DNA of 64,000 nucleotides. It comes from Chromobacterium sinusclupearum. Its GTDB lineage: Bacteria > Pseudomonadota > Gammaproteobacteria > Burkholderiales > Chromobacteriaceae. Location: positions 155,093-219,092 of the forward strand of contig NZ_PPTF01000019.1 in assembly GCF_002902845.1 (NCBI RefSeq), in the 5' to 3' direction. The notes below the pieces were generated by a model. It had not been told where the DNA came from, made no database searches, and saw nothing but the letters and a program-made list of their open reading frames with translations. Positions 25,768-36,242 of the stretch are shown in pieces (positions within the stretch are counted from its first letter, which is position 1; each line of letters starts with the position of its first letter). Position numbers and translations under genes: made by a program.

Positions 25768-26412
25768 TCAGGCCTGTTGCTCACCGGAATCGGCCGCTTC
25801 GGCCTCTTCCACTTTTTTCACGGCGTCCATCTTGACGATGCGGACGCGGTCTTGGCTGCGCACCTTCACCTGGACGGCCGGATCGATCACCTTGCTGTCC
25901 TTGCGCGTACGCATGGTCAGGCCGATGGCGGCGATCATCGCCAACAGCAGCACCACGGCGGCGATTTCGAACGGCAGCAGATAGGTGGTGTACAGCTGGC
26001 TACCCAGCAGCTTGACGTTGCTGAAGTCGGCAGCCAGCGGCGCGGCGGCCTTGAACTGGCTGAGGCCGGCCTGCGGGCTGACCAGGATCAGCGCCATCTC
26101 GAACACCATGATGGCGCCGACCAGGGCGGCCACCGGCAGGTTCTTCCAGAAACCCGCGCGCAGCTGCTCGATATTGATGTCCAGCATCATCACCACGAAC
26201 AGGAACAGCACCATCACCGCGCCGACGTAGACCAGCACCAGGGTGATCGCCAGGAACTCCGACTCCATCAGCAGCCAGTGGCCGGCGCTGGTGAAGAAAG
26301 CCAGCACCAGATACAGCGCGGCGTGCACCGGGTTCTTGGCCGTCACCACGCGCAGACCGGCGAAGATCAGGATGGCGGACAGAACGTAGAAAATTACCGT
26401 AGTTAGGTTCAT
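25768..26412 (-). CDS. nuoJ: NADH-quinone oxidoreductase subunit J
   Basis: NuoJ is a five-helix membrane subunit next to NuoK. The 214-residue protein has the GHWLLMESEFLAITLVLVYVGAVMVLFLFVVMML core, including the pi-bulge helix seen in the family. The hydrophilic C-terminal tail (KKVEEAEAADSGEQQA) is longer than in E. coli. Ten bases separate it from nuoI. Confidence 0.95.
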   Translation of the reverse strand: MNLTTVIFYVLSAILIFAGLRVVTAKNPVHAALYLVLAFFTSAGHWLLMESEFLAITLVLVYVGAVMVLFLFVVMMLDINIEQLRAGFWKNLPVAALVGAIMVFEMALILVSPQAGLSQFKAAAPLAADFSNVKLLGSQLYTTYLLPFEIAAVVLLLAMIAAIGLTMRTRKDSKVIDPAVQVKVRSQDRVRIVKMDAVKKVEEAEAADSGEQQA

Positions 26413-26421
26413 GGCCTCCCC

Positions 26422-26910
26422 TTAGCGATACTTGGCGTCAGCCGCCTTGTTGGCGGCGATCTCGGCCTCGTACTTGTCGCCCACAGCCAGCAGCATCGGC
26501 TTGGTGTAGTAGAGGTCGCCACGTTTTTCACCGTGGTATTCGAAGATGTGCGTTTCCACGATGGCGTCCACCGGACAGGCTTCCTCGCAGAAGCCGCAGA
26601 AGATGCACTTGGTCAGGTCGATGTCGTAGCGCGTGGTGCGGCGGGTGCCGTCGTCGCGCTGTTCGGACTCGATGCTGATGGCCATCGCCGGGCACACCGC
26701 CTCGCACAGCTTGCAGGCGATGCAGCGCTCTTCGCCGTTGGCGTAGCGGCGCTGCGCGTGCAGGCCGCGGAAACGCGGCGAAATCGGCGTCTTCTCTTCC
26801 GGGAACTGCACCGTGATCTTGCGGGCGAAGAAGTAGCGGCCAGTGACCATCAGGCCCTTGACCAGCTCCACCAGCAGGAAGGTCTTGAAAAAGTTGCGGA
26901 TCGAATTCAT
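26422..26910 (-). CDS. nuoI: NADH-quinone oxidoreductase subunit I
   Basis: NuoI carries two 4Fe-4S clusters (N6a, N6b) that pass electrons toward quinone. The 162-residue protein has both CxxCxxCxxxCP motifs, [12 protein letters not shown] and [13 protein letters not shown] chose the ATG at 26910 ([13 protein letters not shown]), which follows AGGTG; 25 codons of open frame upstream overlap the end of nuoH and are not used. Confidence 0.96.
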   Translation of the reverse strand: MNSIRNFFKTFLLVELVKGLMVTGRYFFARKITVQFPEEKTPISPRFRGLHAQRRYANGEERCIACKLCEAVCPAMAISIESEQRDDGTRRTTRYDIDLTKCIFCGFCEEACPVDAIVETHIFEYHGEKRGDLYYTKPMLLAVGDKYEAEIAANKAADAKYR

Positions 26911-26930
26911 TTTTTCACCTATCCCCTGTC

Positions 26931-27977
26931 TCAGTGCCAAATCGACAGCGGGGTAAACATCCACACGCCCACCACCAGAATCCACACCAGGGTCACCGGG
27001 ATGAACACTTTCCAGCCCAGGCGCATGATCTGGTCATAGCGATAGCGCGGGAAGGTGGCGCGGAACCACAGGAAGCAGAACAGCACCATCGACATCTTCA
27101 CGGCCAGCCAGAAGAAGCCGCCGGCGCCCAGGATGCCCCAGGAAGCCGGGAACGGAGACAGCCAGCCGCCCAGGAACAGCAGGGAGGTCAGCGCCGCCAC
27201 CAGAATCATGTTGGCGTATTCGGCCAGGAAGAAGATGGCGAAGGCCATGCCCGAGTATTCCACGTGGAAACCGGCCACGATTTCCGACTCGCCTTCCGCC
27301 ACGTCGAACGGCGCGCGGTTGGTTTCGGCCACGCCGGAGATCAGGTAGACGATGAACAGCGGGAACAGCGGCAGCCAGTTCCAGGAGAACAGCGAACCGC
27401 CGGCCATGCCCACTGCCTGCTGCTTGACGATGTCGACCAGATTCAGGCTGCCGGACACCATCAGCACGCCGACCAGGGCGAAGCCCATCGCCAGTTCGTA
27501 CGAGACGATCTGGGCGGCGGAGCGCATCGCGCCAAGGAAGGAGTACTTCGAGTTGCCCGCCCAGCCGGCGATGATCACGCCGTACACGCCCATCGAGGTC
27601 AACGCCAGGATGTAGAGCAGCGAGGCGTTGACGTTGGCCAACACCAGGTGGTCGGTAAACGGAATCACCGCCCAGGCCGCCAGAGCCGGGCCGATGGACA
27701 GCACCGGCGCCAGCAGGAACAAGCCCTTGCTGGAGTTGGTGGGCAGGATGATTTCCTTCATCAGCAGCTTGACCGCGTCGGCGATAGGCTGCAGCAGACC
27801 GAACGGGCCCACGCGGTTGGGGCCGATCCGGATCTGCATATAACCGATCACCTTGCGCTCGGCCAGCGTCAGATAGGCCACTGCGCCCAGCATCGGCAGA
27901 ACGATGGCGATGATCTTCAGCAGGGTCCACACCAGGAGCCCCGCGTCAGTGCCAAGAATACCTTGCAAGAACTCCAT
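26931..27977 (-). CDS. nuoH: NADH-quinone oxidoreductase subunit H
   Basis: NuoH forms most of the quinone-binding chamber at the junction of the two arms. The 348-residue, eight-helix protein has [17 protein letters not shown] and the acidic loop [17 protein letters not shown], both diagnostic. It follows nuoG after three bases. Confidence 0.97.
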   Translation of the reverse strand: MEFLQGILGTDAGLLVWTLLKIIAIVLPMLGAVAYLTLAERKVIGYMQIRIGPNRVGPFGLLQPIADAVKLLMKEIILPTNSSKGLFLLAPVLSIGPALAAWAVIPFTDHLVLANVNASLLYILALTSMGVYGVIIAGWAGNSKYSFLGAMRSAAQIVSYELAMGFALVGVLMVSGSLNLVDIVKQQAVGMAGGSLFSWNWLPLFPLFIVYLISGVAETNRAPFDVAEGESEIVAGFHVEYSGMAFAIFFLAEYANMILVAALTSLLFLGGWLSPFPASWGILGAGGFFWLAVKMSMVLFCFLWFRATFPRYRYDQIMRLGWKVFIPVTLVWILVVGVWMFTPLSIWH

Positions 27978-27980
27978 GGT

Positions 27981-30302
27981 TTACCCCTGCTTGATCTCGA
28001 TAGCGTCGAACATGCCGCCCAGCGCCAGCGTTGCTGCGTGCGCGGTGGCGACCCGTACCACGTCGGCCGGCAGGCTGTCGTCGGCCTCGACGCGCAAGCG
28101 CGCCTCGCCCGAACCCTGCTTCAGCAGCGCGGTGGAACCGGCGGCGATGCCCAGCTTGGCCAACAGGCTGCCGTGCGCGCGGGCGACGGCGGCGTCCTTG
28201 GCTTCGTTGGTTTCCTGCAGCGGCTTGGCGCGGCGGCTGATGGCGTCGGCCTGGTACATCGGCACTTCGCCGACGCGGACGATGCCGGAGGCGACTGCCG
28301 GGTTGGCGGCGACCTTGGACAGCGCGTTGTTCAGCTTGGAGGCCAGATCGCCGAACTCGGCGCGCACGTCCTCGGCGCTGTTCTGCTCGAAGCCAGACAG
28401 GTTCAGCATATTGCCCAGCACGCGCAGCACCTTCCAGGCCGGACGGGTTTCGCCCAGCGGACGCACCACGCCGTTGAAGGTTTGCAGCTTGCCTTCCATA
28501 TTGACGAAGGAGCCGGCGGTCTCGGAGAACGGCGCGATCGGCAGCAGCACGTCGGCGTAGTCCAGCAGGCCCTGGCCCTTGTACGCAGTCAGCGCGATCA
28601 CGGTAGCCGCCTGCTTCATCGCGGCCACGGCGGCCTGCGGATTGTAGCTGTCGAACTCCACTTCGGTGTTCAGCAGGAAGTAGGCCTTCTTCGGCTTGGC
28701 GATCATCGCGGCGGCGTTGTCGCCGTTGATCGGCAGCGCGCCCACCAATTCCGCGCCCACGCTGTTGGCGGCTTCGGCCAGGATGCCGAAACGCGCGCCG
28801 CTCAAGCGGGCGACTTCCTGGGCCAGCGACAGCAGCTGGCTGTAGGCCGGATGGTGTTGCGCCACGTTGCCCAGCACGATGGACGCGGTTTCCGCGCCAG
28901 TCAGGCTGGCGGCGATGCGGCGCGCCTGTTCGGAGACTTCCACGGACGACAGGTCGATCTCAGAGGAACCGGCCTTGATCTCGGCCACGGCCTTCAGCAC
29001 TTGCGACAAGGCATTGACCAGCGCCTGCGGCGACACGATCAGCTTGCCGTTGATCTTGGTCAGCAAATTGTCGTCGGCGACATGGATAATGTTCAGCTCG
29101 CTGCCCTGCTTGACCGAAGCGCGCAGGCGGGCGGCCAGCAGCGGCTGCTCCTTGCGCAGCGACGAGCCGACAACCAGCACGGACTTGGCGTCGCCGAGTT
29201 CGACGATGCTGGAACCCAGCCACTCCGCGCCCTGCTTGGCGGCATCGGCGGAGAAGTCGCTGCGGCGCAGGCGGTAGTCGATGGCGTTCACGCCGAAGGC
29301 GCGCGCCAGCTTCTGGGCCAGATGCAGTTCTTCGGTGGTGGAGTGCGGGTTCAGCAGGAAGCCGATGGCGTCCTTGCCGTGATCGGCGGATACGCCGTTC
29401 AGGCCCTTCACCACGTAGTTCAGCGCGGTTTCCCAGTCGGTTTCATGCCACTTGCCGTCGAACTTGATCATCGGCTTGGTGAGACGCTCGGCGCTGTTCA
29501 GGCCTTCGTACGAGAAGCGGTCGCGGTCGGCGATCCAGCATTCGTTGATGGCTTCGTTTTCCAGCGGCAGCACGCGCATCACTTCATTGCTCTTCACCTG
29601 GACGATCAGGTTGGAGCCGAGGCCGTCGTGCGGGCTAACCGACTTGCGGCGCGACAGTTCCCAGGCGCGGGTGCTGTAGCGGAACGGCTTGGAGGTCAGC
29701 GCGCCCACCGGGCACAAATCGATCACGTTGCCGGAGATTTCCGAATCCACGGTCTTGCCCAGGAACGGCAGGATCTCGGAGAACTCGCTCCGGTTGGCCA
29801 TGCCGATTTCCTGATAGCCGCCGATTTCCTCGGTGAAGCGGACGCAGCGGGTGCAGTGGATGCAACGGGACATTTCCTCGGCCGAGACCAGCGGGCCCAT
29901 GTCCTTGCCCACCACCACGCGCTTTTCTTCTTCGTAGCGCGAAGTGGAGTTGCCGTAGCCGACCGCCAGGTCTTGCAGCTGGCATTCGCCGCCCTGGTCG
30001 CAGATCGGGCAATCCAGCGGGTGATTGATCAGCAGGAACTCCATTACGCCTGCTTGGGCCTTCTTGGCCAGCGGCGAGGCGGTATGGACTTTCATGCCGT
30101 CGGTGACAGGAGTGGCACAGGCCGGCAACGGCTTAGGCGCCTTTTCCACTTCCACCAGACACATGCGGCAGTTGGCCGCGATGGACAGCTTCTTGTGGTA
30201 GCAGAAGTGCGGTATGTAGGTCCCAACGGAGTGGGCCGCTTCCATGACGGTGCTGCCCTGCTCCACCGTCAGTTTCTTACCGTCGATTTCGATTTCAAGC
30301 AT
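27981..30302 (-). CDS. nuoG: NADH-quinone oxidoreductase subunit G
   Basis: NuoG is the large iron-sulfur subunit of the NADH module. The 773-residue protein carries the N-terminal 2Fe-2S cysteines (CYHKK...NCRMC), the His-ligated cluster segment HPLDCPICDQGGECQLQD, the CIHCTRC cluster and a molybdopterin-oxidoreductase-like C-terminal domain that binds no cofactor in this family. It is tightly packed between nuoF and nuoH. Confidence 0.96.
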   Translation of the reverse strand: MLEIEIDGKKLTVEQGSTVMEAAHSVGTYIPHFCYHKKLSIAANCRMCLVEVEKAPKPLPACATPVTDGMKVHTASPLAKKAQAGVMEFLLINHPLDCPICDQGGECQLQDLAVGYGNSTSRYEEEKRVVVGKDMGPLVSAEEMSRCIHCTRCVRFTEEIGGYQEIGMANRSEFSEILPFLGKTVDSEISGNVIDLCPVGALTSKPFRYSTRAWELSRRKSVSPHDGLGSNLIVQVKSNEVMRVLPLENEAINECWIADRDRFSYEGLNSAERLTKPMIKFDGKWHETDWETALNYVVKGLNGVSADHGKDAIGFLLNPHSTTEELHLAQKLARAFGVNAIDYRLRRSDFSADAAKQGAEWLGSSIVELGDAKSVLVVGSSLRKEQPLLAARLRASVKQGSELNIIHVADDNLLTKINGKLIVSPQALVNALSQVLKAVAEIKAGSSEIDLSSVEVSEQARRIAASLTGAETASIVLGNVAQHHPAYSQLLSLAQEVARLSGARFGILAEAANSVGAELVGALPINGDNAAAMIAKPKKAYFLLNTEVEFDSYNPQAAVAAMKQAATVIALTAYKGQGLLDYADVLLPIAPFSETAGSFVNMEGKLQTFNGVVRPLGETRPAWKVLRVLGNMLNLSGFEQNSAEDVRAEFGDLASKLNNALSKVAANPAVASGIVRVGEVPMYQADAISRRAKPLQETNEAKDAAVARAHGSLLAKLGIAAGSTALLKQGSGEARLRVEADDSLPADVVRVATAHAATLALGGMFDAIEIKQG

Positions 30303-30305
30303 CGC

Positions 30306-31601
30306 TCAACACCATTTGTGATCCACCAAGGTCTTTCCGTGTTCGATCGCGTACTCGAACTCATTGCGGAAATGCTTGGTGAAACTGCGAACCGGGAACA
30401 CAGCGGCGTCGGCCAAGGCGCAGATCGTGCGGCCCGCCATGTTGTTGCCCACGGAATCCAGAAGCTCCAGATCGCCCGGACGGCCCTGGCCGTTGGCGAT
30501 GCGGTGGATGACCTTGTACAGCCAGCCGGTGCCTTCGCGGCACGGCGTGCACTGGCCGCAGGATTCCTCGTGATAGAAATAGGCCAGGCGCTCCAGCGCC
30601 TTCACCATGCACACGTCCTCGTTCATCACGATCACGGCGCCGGAACCCAGCATCGAGCCGGCTTTGGCGATGCTGTCGTAGTCCATGGTGCATTGCATCA
30701 TGATGTCGGCAGGCAGCACCGGCGCGGACGAGCCACCCGGAATCACCGCTTTCAGCTTCTTGCCGCCGCGCATGCCGCCGGCCATTTCCAAGAGCTCGGT
30801 GAACGGGGTGCCCAGGGCGACCTCGTAGTTGCCCGGACGATTGACGTGGCCGGAGACCGAGAACAGCTTGGTGCCGCCGTTGTTGGGCTTGCCCTTCTCC
30901 AGGAAGGTTTGCGCGCCGTCGCGGATGATGAACGGCACCGAGGCGAAGGACTCGGTGTTGTTGATGGTGGTCGGCTTGCCGTACAGGCCGAAGCTGGCCG
31001 GGAACGGCGGCTTGAAGCGCGGCTGGCCCTTCTTGCCTTCCAGCGATTCCAGCAGCGCGGTTTCTTCGCCGCAGATGTAGGCGCCGTAGCCGTGGTGGGC
31101 GAACAGGTCGAAGTTGAAGTCGGTGCCCAGAATGTTCTGGCCCAGGAAACCCGCCTTGCGCGCTTCTTCCAGCGCCTCTTCGAAGCGTTGGTAGTCTTCG
31201 AAGATTTCGCCGTGGATGTAGTTGTAACCCGCCTTGGTGCCCATCGCGTAACCGGCGATGATCATGCCCTCGATCAGCGAGTGCGGGTTGTAGCGGATGA
31301 TGTCGCGGTCCTTGAAGGTGCCCGGCTCGCCCTCGTCGGTGTTGCAGACGACGTATTTGTCGCCCGGGAACGAGCGCGGCATGAAGCTCCACTTCAGGCC
31401 GGTGGGGAAGCCCGCGCCGCCGCGGCCGCGCAGGCCGGAGTTCTTCACTTCCGCGATGACGTCTTCTTGGGTCATCTTGGAGTCAAGGATGCGACGCAGC
31501 GCCTGGTAGCCGCCACGGGCTACGTAAGCGTCCAGACGCCAGCAGTCGGGCTGCGCGGTGTCGACGCCGTCGAAAATCACGCCATTAGCGAAGACAGCCA
31601 T
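30306..31601 (-). CDS. nuoF: NADH-quinone oxidoreductase subunit F
   Basis: NuoF binds NADH and FMN and starts electron flow. The 431-residue protein has the glycine-rich [16 protein letters not shown] nucleotide site, [14 protein letters not shown] and the 4Fe-4S (N3) motif [13 protein letters not shown]. Its first base overlaps the last base of nuoE. Confidence 0.97.
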   Translation of the reverse strand: MAVFANGVIFDGVDTAQPDCWRLDAYVARGGYQALRRILDSKMTQEDVIAEVKNSGLRGRGGAGFPTGLKWSFMPRSFPGDKYVVCNTDEGEPGTFKDRDIIRYNPHSLIEGMIIAGYAMGTKAGYNYIHGEIFEDYQRFEEALEEARKAGFLGQNILGTDFNFDLFAHHGYGAYICGEETALLESLEGKKGQPRFKPPFPASFGLYGKPTTINNTESFASVPFIIRDGAQTFLEKGKPNNGGTKLFSVSGHVNRPGNYEVALGTPFTELLEMAGGMRGGKKLKAVIPGGSSAPVLPADIMMQCTMDYDSIAKAGSMLGSGAVIVMNEDVCMVKALERLAYFYHEESCGQCTPCREGTGWLYKVIHRIANGQGRPGDLELLDSVGNNMAGRTICALADAAVFPVRSFTKHFRNEFEYAIEHGKTLVDHKWC

Positions 31602-32100
31602 TATTTCAACTCCGCCAGTTTTTTATCGATTGCTTCGGGCGTCATGAAGCTGCACATCTTGTGGTTGTTCACCAGCAAGACCGGCGCATCGCCGCAAGCG
31701 CCCATGCATTCGCCTTCCTGCAGCGTGTACATGCCGTCAGCGCTGGTTTCGCCGATGGCGATGCCCAGCTTCTGCGAGATGTACTCTGCGGCATTGACGC
31801 CGCCGGACAGCGCACAGGGCAGGTTGGTGCAGACGGTGATCTTGTATTTGCCCACCGGCTTCATGTCGTACATGTTGTAGAAGGTGGCGACTTCGTAGGC
31901 GGCTACCGGAGCGATCTCCAGATAGTTGGCGACGAACTCGATCACGTCCTTATTCAGGCAACGCGCTTCCGGGGTTTCACCGGTGGCGCGCCGCTCTTCC
32001 AGCGCGATGCGCAGCGCGCCCATGACGGCGGAGCGCTTCTGGTCGGCCGGGTATTTGGCGACCTCGCGGTCGATCAAGGCTAGCGATTGTGCGGACAGCA

Positions 32101-32101
<1 letters not shown>
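31601..32101 (-). CDS. nuoE: NADH-quinone oxidoreductase subunit E
   Basis: NuoE holds the 2Fe-2S cluster N1a. The 166-residue thioredoxin-fold protein has the four ligands as CTNLPC and CMGAC (Cx4C and Cx3C). It overlaps nuoD and nuoF by one base on each side, so these three are translationally coupled. Confidence 0.96.
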
Positions 32102-33346
<1,245 letters not shown>

Positions 33347-33354
<8 letters not shown>

Positions 33355-33943
33355 CGTAGCTCTCCTCGCGAATGATGCGCGGAGTGATTTCGCGCGGTTC
33401 GATGGTCACCGGCTGGTAGATCACGCGCTGCTGAGTCGGGTCGTAGCGCATTTCCACGTGGCCGGACAGCGGGAAGTCCTTGCGGAACGGGTGGCCGACG
33501 AAACCGTAGTCGGTCAGCAGGCGGCGCAGGTCGGGGTGGCCTTCGAACACGATGCCGTACAGGTCGAACGCTTCGCGCTCGAACCAGTTGGCGGCGTTCC
33601 AGATGCCGTTGACCGATGGGATAACCGGGAAGGCGTCGTCTTCGGCGAAGACGCGCAGGCGGATGCGGTGGTTCAGCTTGACGGACAGCAGATGGTATAC
33701 CGCGGCGAAGCGCGGGCCGTCCCACGGCTCATCGCGATAGGCGCTGTAGTCCATGCCGCAGACGTCGATGCACTGCTCGAAGGCGAGATCGGCGTGGTCG
33801 CGCAGCGTCTGGGCCACGGACAGCAGATCGGACGCCTTGCAGACGATGGTCAGCTCGTCCAGGGCCAGCGTGCTGCGCACGAGCTTGTCGCCCAGCGCGG
33901 CGGCAACGACCGAACCCAACGCTTCCATTTTCTTGGAGGCCAT
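33347..33943 (-). CDS. nuoC: NADH-quinone oxidoreductase subunit C
   Basis: NuoC is the 30-kDa hydrophilic subunit of the connecting module. The 198-residue protein has the signature [20 protein letters not shown] followed by [18 protein letters not shown]. It overlaps nuoD by 8 bases. Confidence 0.96.
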
Positions 33944-33954
33944 AAGTTTCTACC

Positions 33955-34431
33955 TTAGCGGGCGATGGTGTTGGTACGTTTGATTTTGTTCTGCAGCTGG
34001 ATGATGCCGTACAGCAGCGCCTCGGCCGTCGGCGGACAGCCCGGCACGTAGACATCGACCGGCACGATGCGGTCACAGCCTCGAACAACAGAATAGGAAT
34101 AATGGTAGTACCCGCCGCCATTGGCACAGGACCCCATCGAGATCACCCAGCGCGGCTCGGCCATCTGGTCATACACCTTGCGCAGGGCCGGCGCCATCTT
34201 GTTGCACAGCGTGCCGGCGACGATCATCAGGTCGCTTTGCCGCGGGCTGGGGCGGAACACGATGCCGAAACGGTCCAGATCGTAACGCGCCGCGCCGGCG
34301 TGCATCATTTCCACCGCGCAACAGGCCAGACCAAAGGTCATCGGCCACAGCGAACCGGTGCGGGTATAGTTGATAAGCTTGTCGGCTGTCGTGGTAACGA
34401 AGCCTTTCTCCAGAATCCCTTCTACTCCCAT
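33955..34431 (-). CDS. nuoB: NADH-quinone oxidoreductase subunit B
   Basis: NuoB holds the terminal 4Fe-4S cluster N2. The 158-residue protein shows the tandem cysteine ligand [10 protein letters not shown], then GSCANGGG and [10 protein letters not shown]. The start at 34431 ([11 protein letters not shown]) overlaps the end of nuoA by ten bases; the frame upstream lies inside nuoA and is not used. Confidence 0.97.
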   Translation of the reverse strand: MGVEGILEKGFVTTTADKLINYTRTGSLWPMTFGLACCAVEMMHAGAARYDLDRFGIVFRPSPRQSDLMIVAGTLCNKMAPALRKVYDQMAEPRWVISMGSCANGGGYYHYSYSVVRGCDRIVPVDVYVPGCPPTAEALLYGIIQLQNKIKRTNTIAR

Positions 34432-34778
34432 TCCAGAGCTCCCTTCTTCCACATGTAGACGAAGCCGAGCGTCAGCACGGCGAGAAATTCGACCATCACG
34501 CCCAGGCCATACACGCCCAAGTCCTTCAGCACCACGGCCCACGGAAACAGGAATGCGATTTCCAGGTCGAACAGGATGAAGAGGATGGCGATCAGGTAGT
34601 AACGGACGTCGAACTTCATGCGGGCATCTTCGAAGGCCTCGAAGCCGCATTCGTATGGAGAAAGTTTCTCAGAGTCGGGACGATTGGGCGCGAGCAGTTT
34701 GCCCAAGGCAATAGGGCCCACACCGACCAACAGTCCGACAATGACAAACATCAGAATGGGAAAGTAGTTTTGCAGCAT
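34422..34778 (-). CDS. nuoA: NADH-quinone oxidoreductase subunit A, first nuo gene
   Basis: NuoA is a three-helix subunit at the quinone-site entrance. The 118-residue protein has [20 protein letters not shown], the family signature, and [12 protein letters not shown]. The start at 34778 follows GGGA. The only sequence between it and the tRNA-Leu gene is about 90 bases filled by two terminator hairpins, which leaves little room for a private promoter. Confidence 0.96.
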   Translation of the reverse strand: MLQNYFPILMFVIVGLLVGVGPIALGKLLAPNRPDSEKLSPYECGFEAFEDARMKFDVRYYLIAILFILFDLEIAFLFPWAVVLKDLGVYGLGVMVEFLAVLTLGFVYMWKKGALEWE

Positions 34779-34793
34779 TTCCCGTACACCCCC

Positions 34794-34818
34794 AAAAAAA
34801 GAGGGGTCACCCCCTCTT
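34794..34818 (-). terminator. Terminator-type hairpin directly ahead of nuoA
   Basis: On the minus strand AAGAGGGG, loop GTGA, CCCCTCTT is followed by a T-run (seven T including the stem end). It ends about 16 bases before the nuoA ATG. It has every mark of an intrinsic terminator but sits in the nuoA leader, so it may act as an attenuator. Confidence 0.8.
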
Positions 34819-34824
34819 GGCTCC

Positions 34825-34861
34825 AAATAAAACAGGCCACCGGAGTCCCGGTGGCCTGTTT
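34825..34861 (-). terminator. Terminator after tRNA-Leu
   Basis: AAACAGGCCACCGG (34830-34843) and CCGGTGGCCTGTTT (34848-34861) form a 14-bp perfect stem with a four-base loop. On the minus strand TTTTATTT follows. It lies eight bases past the tRNA CCA end. Confidence 0.88.
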
Positions 34862-34869
34862 TTGAATGG

Positions 34870-34954
34870 TGGTGCCGACAGTGAGACTCGAACTCACACA
34901 GCTTTCGCCACTACCCCCTCAAGATAGCGTGTCTACCAATTTCACCATGTCGGC
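34870..34954 (-). tRNA. tRNA-Leu(GAG)
   Basis: The 85-base class II tRNA has acceptor arm GCCGACA/TGTCGGC, a long variable arm, anticodon stem-loop CTATC-TTGAGGG-GGTAG (anticodon GAG) and an encoded CCA. No separate promoter is visible; it lies 19 bases past the secG stop and is probably cut out of the tpiA-secG message. Confidence 0.96.
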
Positions 34955-34973
34955 ACAGCAAAGCTTTAAATTG

Positions 34974-35324
34974 TCACTCCGGAATCTTGGAAGCCGTTCC
35001 GGAAGCGTTTTTATTAGGCGCGCCTGCCGGGATTTGCGGCGCAACCTGTTCAATCTTTCCACCCATCACACCAAGGTCATGCTTTCCGCCCCCGGAAAGG
35101 TATACCAGACCCATGGCTGTACAGAAGAACACTGCCGCGGCGACCGCGGTGGTTCTACTCAGGAAATTCGCAGAGCCAGACGCCCCAAACAGACTGCCGG
35201 ACGCACCACTACCAAAAGCCGCACCCATATCTGCACCCTTGCCATGCTGCATCAGAACAAGGACGATGATACTCACTGCGGACAGCAGGTTTACAATCCA
35301 AATAAGCGTCTTGAGAAGTTCCAT
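34974..35324 (-). CDS. secG: Preprotein translocase subunit SecG
   Basis: SecG is a two-helix subunit of the SecYEG channel. The 116-residue protein starts with a hydrophobic helix (LIWIVNLLSAVSIIVLVLMQHG), has the family loop GKGADMGAAFGSGASGSLFG, and a second helix (TAVAAAVFFCTAMGLVYL). It follows tpiA by one base, the usual order in this group. Confidence 0.95.
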   Translation of the reverse strand: MELLKTLIWIVNLLSAVSIIVLVLMQHGKGADMGAAFGSGASGSLFGASGSANFLSRTTAVAAAVFFCTAMGLVYLSGGGKHDLGVMGGKIEQVAPQIPAGAPNKNASGTASKIPE

Positions 35325-35325
35325 A

Positions 35326-36072
35326 CTATATCAATTTTCCTGCGGCTTGGCAAACCACTCTGAATGAATCGGCGTCCAGCGAGGCCCCTCCGACCAATGC
35401 GCCGTCGACGTTTTCCGTCGCCAGAATCGCCTCGGCGTTCTCCGCTTTGACACTGCCGCCGTAGAGGACGCGAATCTTATCGGAGCTGCCAATGTTTTGC
35501 AAGCACCAGTTTTTGATGAATGCATGAATTTCGGCGATTTGCTCAAGCGTCGCCACCTTGCCGGTGCCAATGGCCCACACCGGTTCGTAGGCGATGACGT
35601 AATCACCATCGGTCAATTCCGGCAGGATAGCAAGCTGCGCCGCAATCACCTCCAGATGCTGGCCTGCTTCGCGCTGCTCCAACGTCTCGCCCACGCACAG
35701 CACCGGCGTCACGCCGGCGGCGATGGCATTGCGCATTTTTTGCAGCAACGCGGCGTTGTCCTCGCCGAAATACTGGCGGCGCTCGGAGTGGCCGACCAGC
35801 ACGTAGCGGCAGCCGATGTCGGCCAGCATGGCGGCGCTGGTTTCGCCGGTATAGGCGCCGTCCGCGGCGAAGCGGCTGACATCCTGGGCCGACAAGGCCA
35901 GGCGGCTGCCCTTCAGGGATTCGGCCAGGGCGGCCAGATACACCGCGGGCGCAGCGATGCCGACGCCTTCGCGATTGGTCGCGGCATGGTCCAGCAGCGC
36001 GGACACCAGGGCCTGCGCGCTGTCGGCGCGCGTATTCATCTTCCAATTGCCAATCACCAGCTTGCCGGACAT
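35326..36072 (-). CDS. tpiA: Triosephosphate isomerase
   Basis: TpiA interconverts dihydroxyacetone phosphate and glyceraldehyde 3-phosphate. The 248-residue TIM barrel has GNWKMN at the N-terminus (substrate Lys), the catalytic His in VLVGHSERR and the catalytic Glu in [10 protein letters not shown], followed by [12 protein letters not shown]. It is the first gene of the tpiA-secG-tRNA-Leu-nuo stretch. Confidence 0.97.
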   Translation of the reverse strand: MSGKLVIGNWKMNTRADSAQALVSALLDHAATNREGVGIAAPAVYLAALAESLKGSRLALSAQDVSRFAADGAYTGETSAAMLADIGCRYVLVGHSERRQYFGEDNAALLQKMRNAIAAGVTPVLCVGETLEQREAGQHLEVIAAQLAILPELTDGDYVIAYEPVWAIGTGKVATLEQIAEIHAFIKNWCLQNIGSSDKIRVLYGGSVKAENAEAILATENVDGALVGGASLDADSFRVVCQAAGKLI

Positions 36073-36110
36073 GCCACTCTCCCCATCATTATTAAAAGAA
36101 GATGGCGCGC

Positions 36111-36139
36111 ATTATAGCGCAGCCGGCAAGCGTCTCCAA
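36111..36139 (-). promoter_or_regulatory. Sigma-70 promoter of tpiA
   Basis: On the minus strand, -35 TTGGAG (36139-36134) and a perfect -10 TATAAT (36116-36111) are separated by 17 bases. It starts about 35 bases ahead of the tpiA ATG and may drive the message through secG and tRNA-Leu, and by read-through into nuo. Confidence 0.75.
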
Positions 36140-36242
36140 TGAAGCTGGATCAAGCATTTACGACTTGTAATATTACTGAAAGATTTGAGCTATACGATGG
36201 CGGCCATTACAACAGCAGCCCATTACACTTCGGGAGTTAAGC

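Noticed and set aside
26934..31880. A 1648-codon plus-strand open frame across nuoH, nuoG and nuoF
   Set aside because: Antisense shadow of three real genes with no start signal, no domain and Arg/His/Gln-rich composition.
36165..36182. Possible Pho box upstream of pstS (TTGTAAT-ATTA-CTGAAAG)
   Set aside because: The 7-4-7 layout is right, but only about 9 of 14 positions fit the CTGTCAT repeats; too weak to list as a site without alignment to relatives.
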